Assembly: GCF_014280035.1 (NCBI RefSeq)
Contig: NZ_CP047957.1
Location: 310,001 to 374,000 of the forward strand
Reading direction: 5' to 3'
DNA: 64,000 bases
From: Synechococcus sp. A18-25c
GTDB lineage: Bacteria > Cyanobacteriota > Cyanobacteriia > PCC-6307 > Cyanobiaceae
The notes beneath the pieces are model-generated. The model ran no database searches. It was not told the DNA's origin and saw nothing but the letters and a program-made list of their open reading frames with translations. Numbering within the stretch: position 1 is the first letter of the stretch; every line of letters starts with the position of its first letter. The position numbers and the translations under genes are program-made. Below, piece by piece: positions 63,417 to 64,000 of this stretch.

Positions 63417-64000
63417 TCAGAGGGCCTTGATCCGAGCCATCGCCATGTCGACATTTTCGCGACTGTTGAATGCCGACAGTCGGAAGTACCCTTCTCCGGC
63501 TGCACCGAAACCACTTCCTGGCGTGCCCACAACATTCGCCTGATTGAGCAGGTGGTCGAAGAATCCCCAGGAATCCATGCCGTTGGGGGTTTTGATCCAG
63601 ACATAGGGAGCATGTTCACCGCCATAGGTGGTGAGACCCGCGGCATTGAGTTCACGGCGAATGATCGCGGCGTTCTCCATGTAGAAGCCCACCAGGGCCC
63701 TCACCTCCTGTTGTCCCTCTTCGGAATACACCGCTTCAGCACCGCGCTGAATGATGTAGCTGACTCCATTAAATTTGGTGCTCTGGCGGCGATTCCAGAG
63801 TCCCCAGAGTTCCACGGATTCGCCGTTGGCGGCCTTGCCTTTCAACCCTTTGGGCACCACCGTGAAGGCGCAACGGGTGCCTGTGAAACCTGCGTTTTTG
63901 GAGAACGAGCGGAATTCAATAGCGCACTCCCGCGCTCCTTCGATTTCAAAGATCGAACGGGGCAGGCTCGGATCCTGAATGAACGCTTCATAAGCAGCAT
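63417..64000 (-). CDS. dapL: LL-diaminopimelate aminotransferase, 5' part outside window
   Basis: The C-terminal 193 residues, open at the right edge. The PLP-binding Lys lies in [18 protein letters not shown], followed by [40 protein letters not shown] and [20 protein letters not shown]. The enzyme makes LL-diaminopimelate directly from tetrahydrodipicolinate, the plant/cyanobacterial/chlamydial lysine route. clpS lies 46 bases downstream on the same strand. Confidence 0.94.
   Translation of the reverse strand, partial: AAYEAFIQDPSLPRSIFEIEGARECAIEFRSFSKNAGFTGTRCAFTVVPKGLKGKAANGESVELWGLWNRRQSTKFNGVSYIIQRGAEAVYSEEGQQEVRALVGFYMENAAIIRRELNAAGLTTYGGEHAPYVWIKTPNGMDSWGFFDHLLNQANVVGTPGSGFGAAGEGYFRLSAFNSRENVDMAMARIKAL

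Noticed and set aside
63371..63655. Upstream extension of the clpS frame
   Set aside because: It overlaps dapL in another frame and lacks protein-like composition; ClpS N-termini are short.
1..64000. CRISPR array or insertion sequences
   Set aside because: No regularly spaced repeats and no transposase were found; the only recombinase is the tyrosine integrase at 39043.

Overview
The window comes from a marine picocyanobacterium, most likely Synechococcus subcluster 5.1. The evidence is dense, GC-rich coding with very short intergenic gaps, many 1-4 base gene overlaps, photosystem II genes (psbI, psbN, psbH, psbO, and a psbA with Glu at position 130), ntcA, crtR, ictB, thyX in the thymidylate synthase role, and several small proteins restricted to cyanobacteria and plastids (Ycf20, Ycf66-like, DUF2555, DUF3084, DUF3146, DUF3177 types). 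Both edges cut genes: an LptD-like outer-membrane protein on the left and dapL on the right.

Layout. 1-7.9 kb: LptD-like gene, psbI, a GH38 alpha-mannosidase, divergent psbN/psbH, tatA, pth. 7.9-16.7 kb: YqgF-like nuclease, DUF3084 protein, ntcA with a well-formed NtcA-type promoter, rph, a CobO-like protein with a degenerate P-loop, dcd, thyX, a membrane-anchored thioredoxin, a lytic transglycosylase. 16.8-30.2 kb: glmM facing a four-gene overlapping chain (FIST protein, trmB, ictB, BadF-type sugar kinase), ileS, tRNA-Leu, crtR, gatC, creatininase, a queuosine-precursor transporter.

30.2-43.9 kb is an accessory island with two distinct parts. The first is a TOMM-type (thiazole/oxazole-modified peptide) locus on the minus strand: a fused E1-like/YcaO cyclodehydratase coupled to a SagB-type dehydrogenase. 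Just upstream, hidden because it lacks a canonical start codon, is a Nif11-type precursor leader ending in a double-glycine motif and followed by a terminator. The second part is a tandem array built around the DNA-3-methyladenine glycosylase gene. Two broken 5' copies (36.4 and 38.6 kb) precede one intact gene (43.3 kb). Between them lie two copies of a TPR-sulfotransferase gene, each preceded by a small ribbon-helix-helix-like gene (one truncated), and a tyrosine integrase with phage-like zinc-finger genes. The layout suggests an integrative element that inserts inside the glycosylase gene and supplies a replacement 5' end, and that has done so at least twice.

43.9-64 kb is core genome again: pyrB, type II NADH dehydrogenase, ycf20, a run of small genes including a stand-alone PCP_red domain, tRNA-Ala, coaBC, psbO, sat, ftsH, a KDPG-type aldolase, a histone H1-like protein, aroC, a bile-acid-type symporter, an AT-rich DUF2252 gene, psbA, a B12-binding radical SAM protein, a CPBP protease, clpS and dapL.
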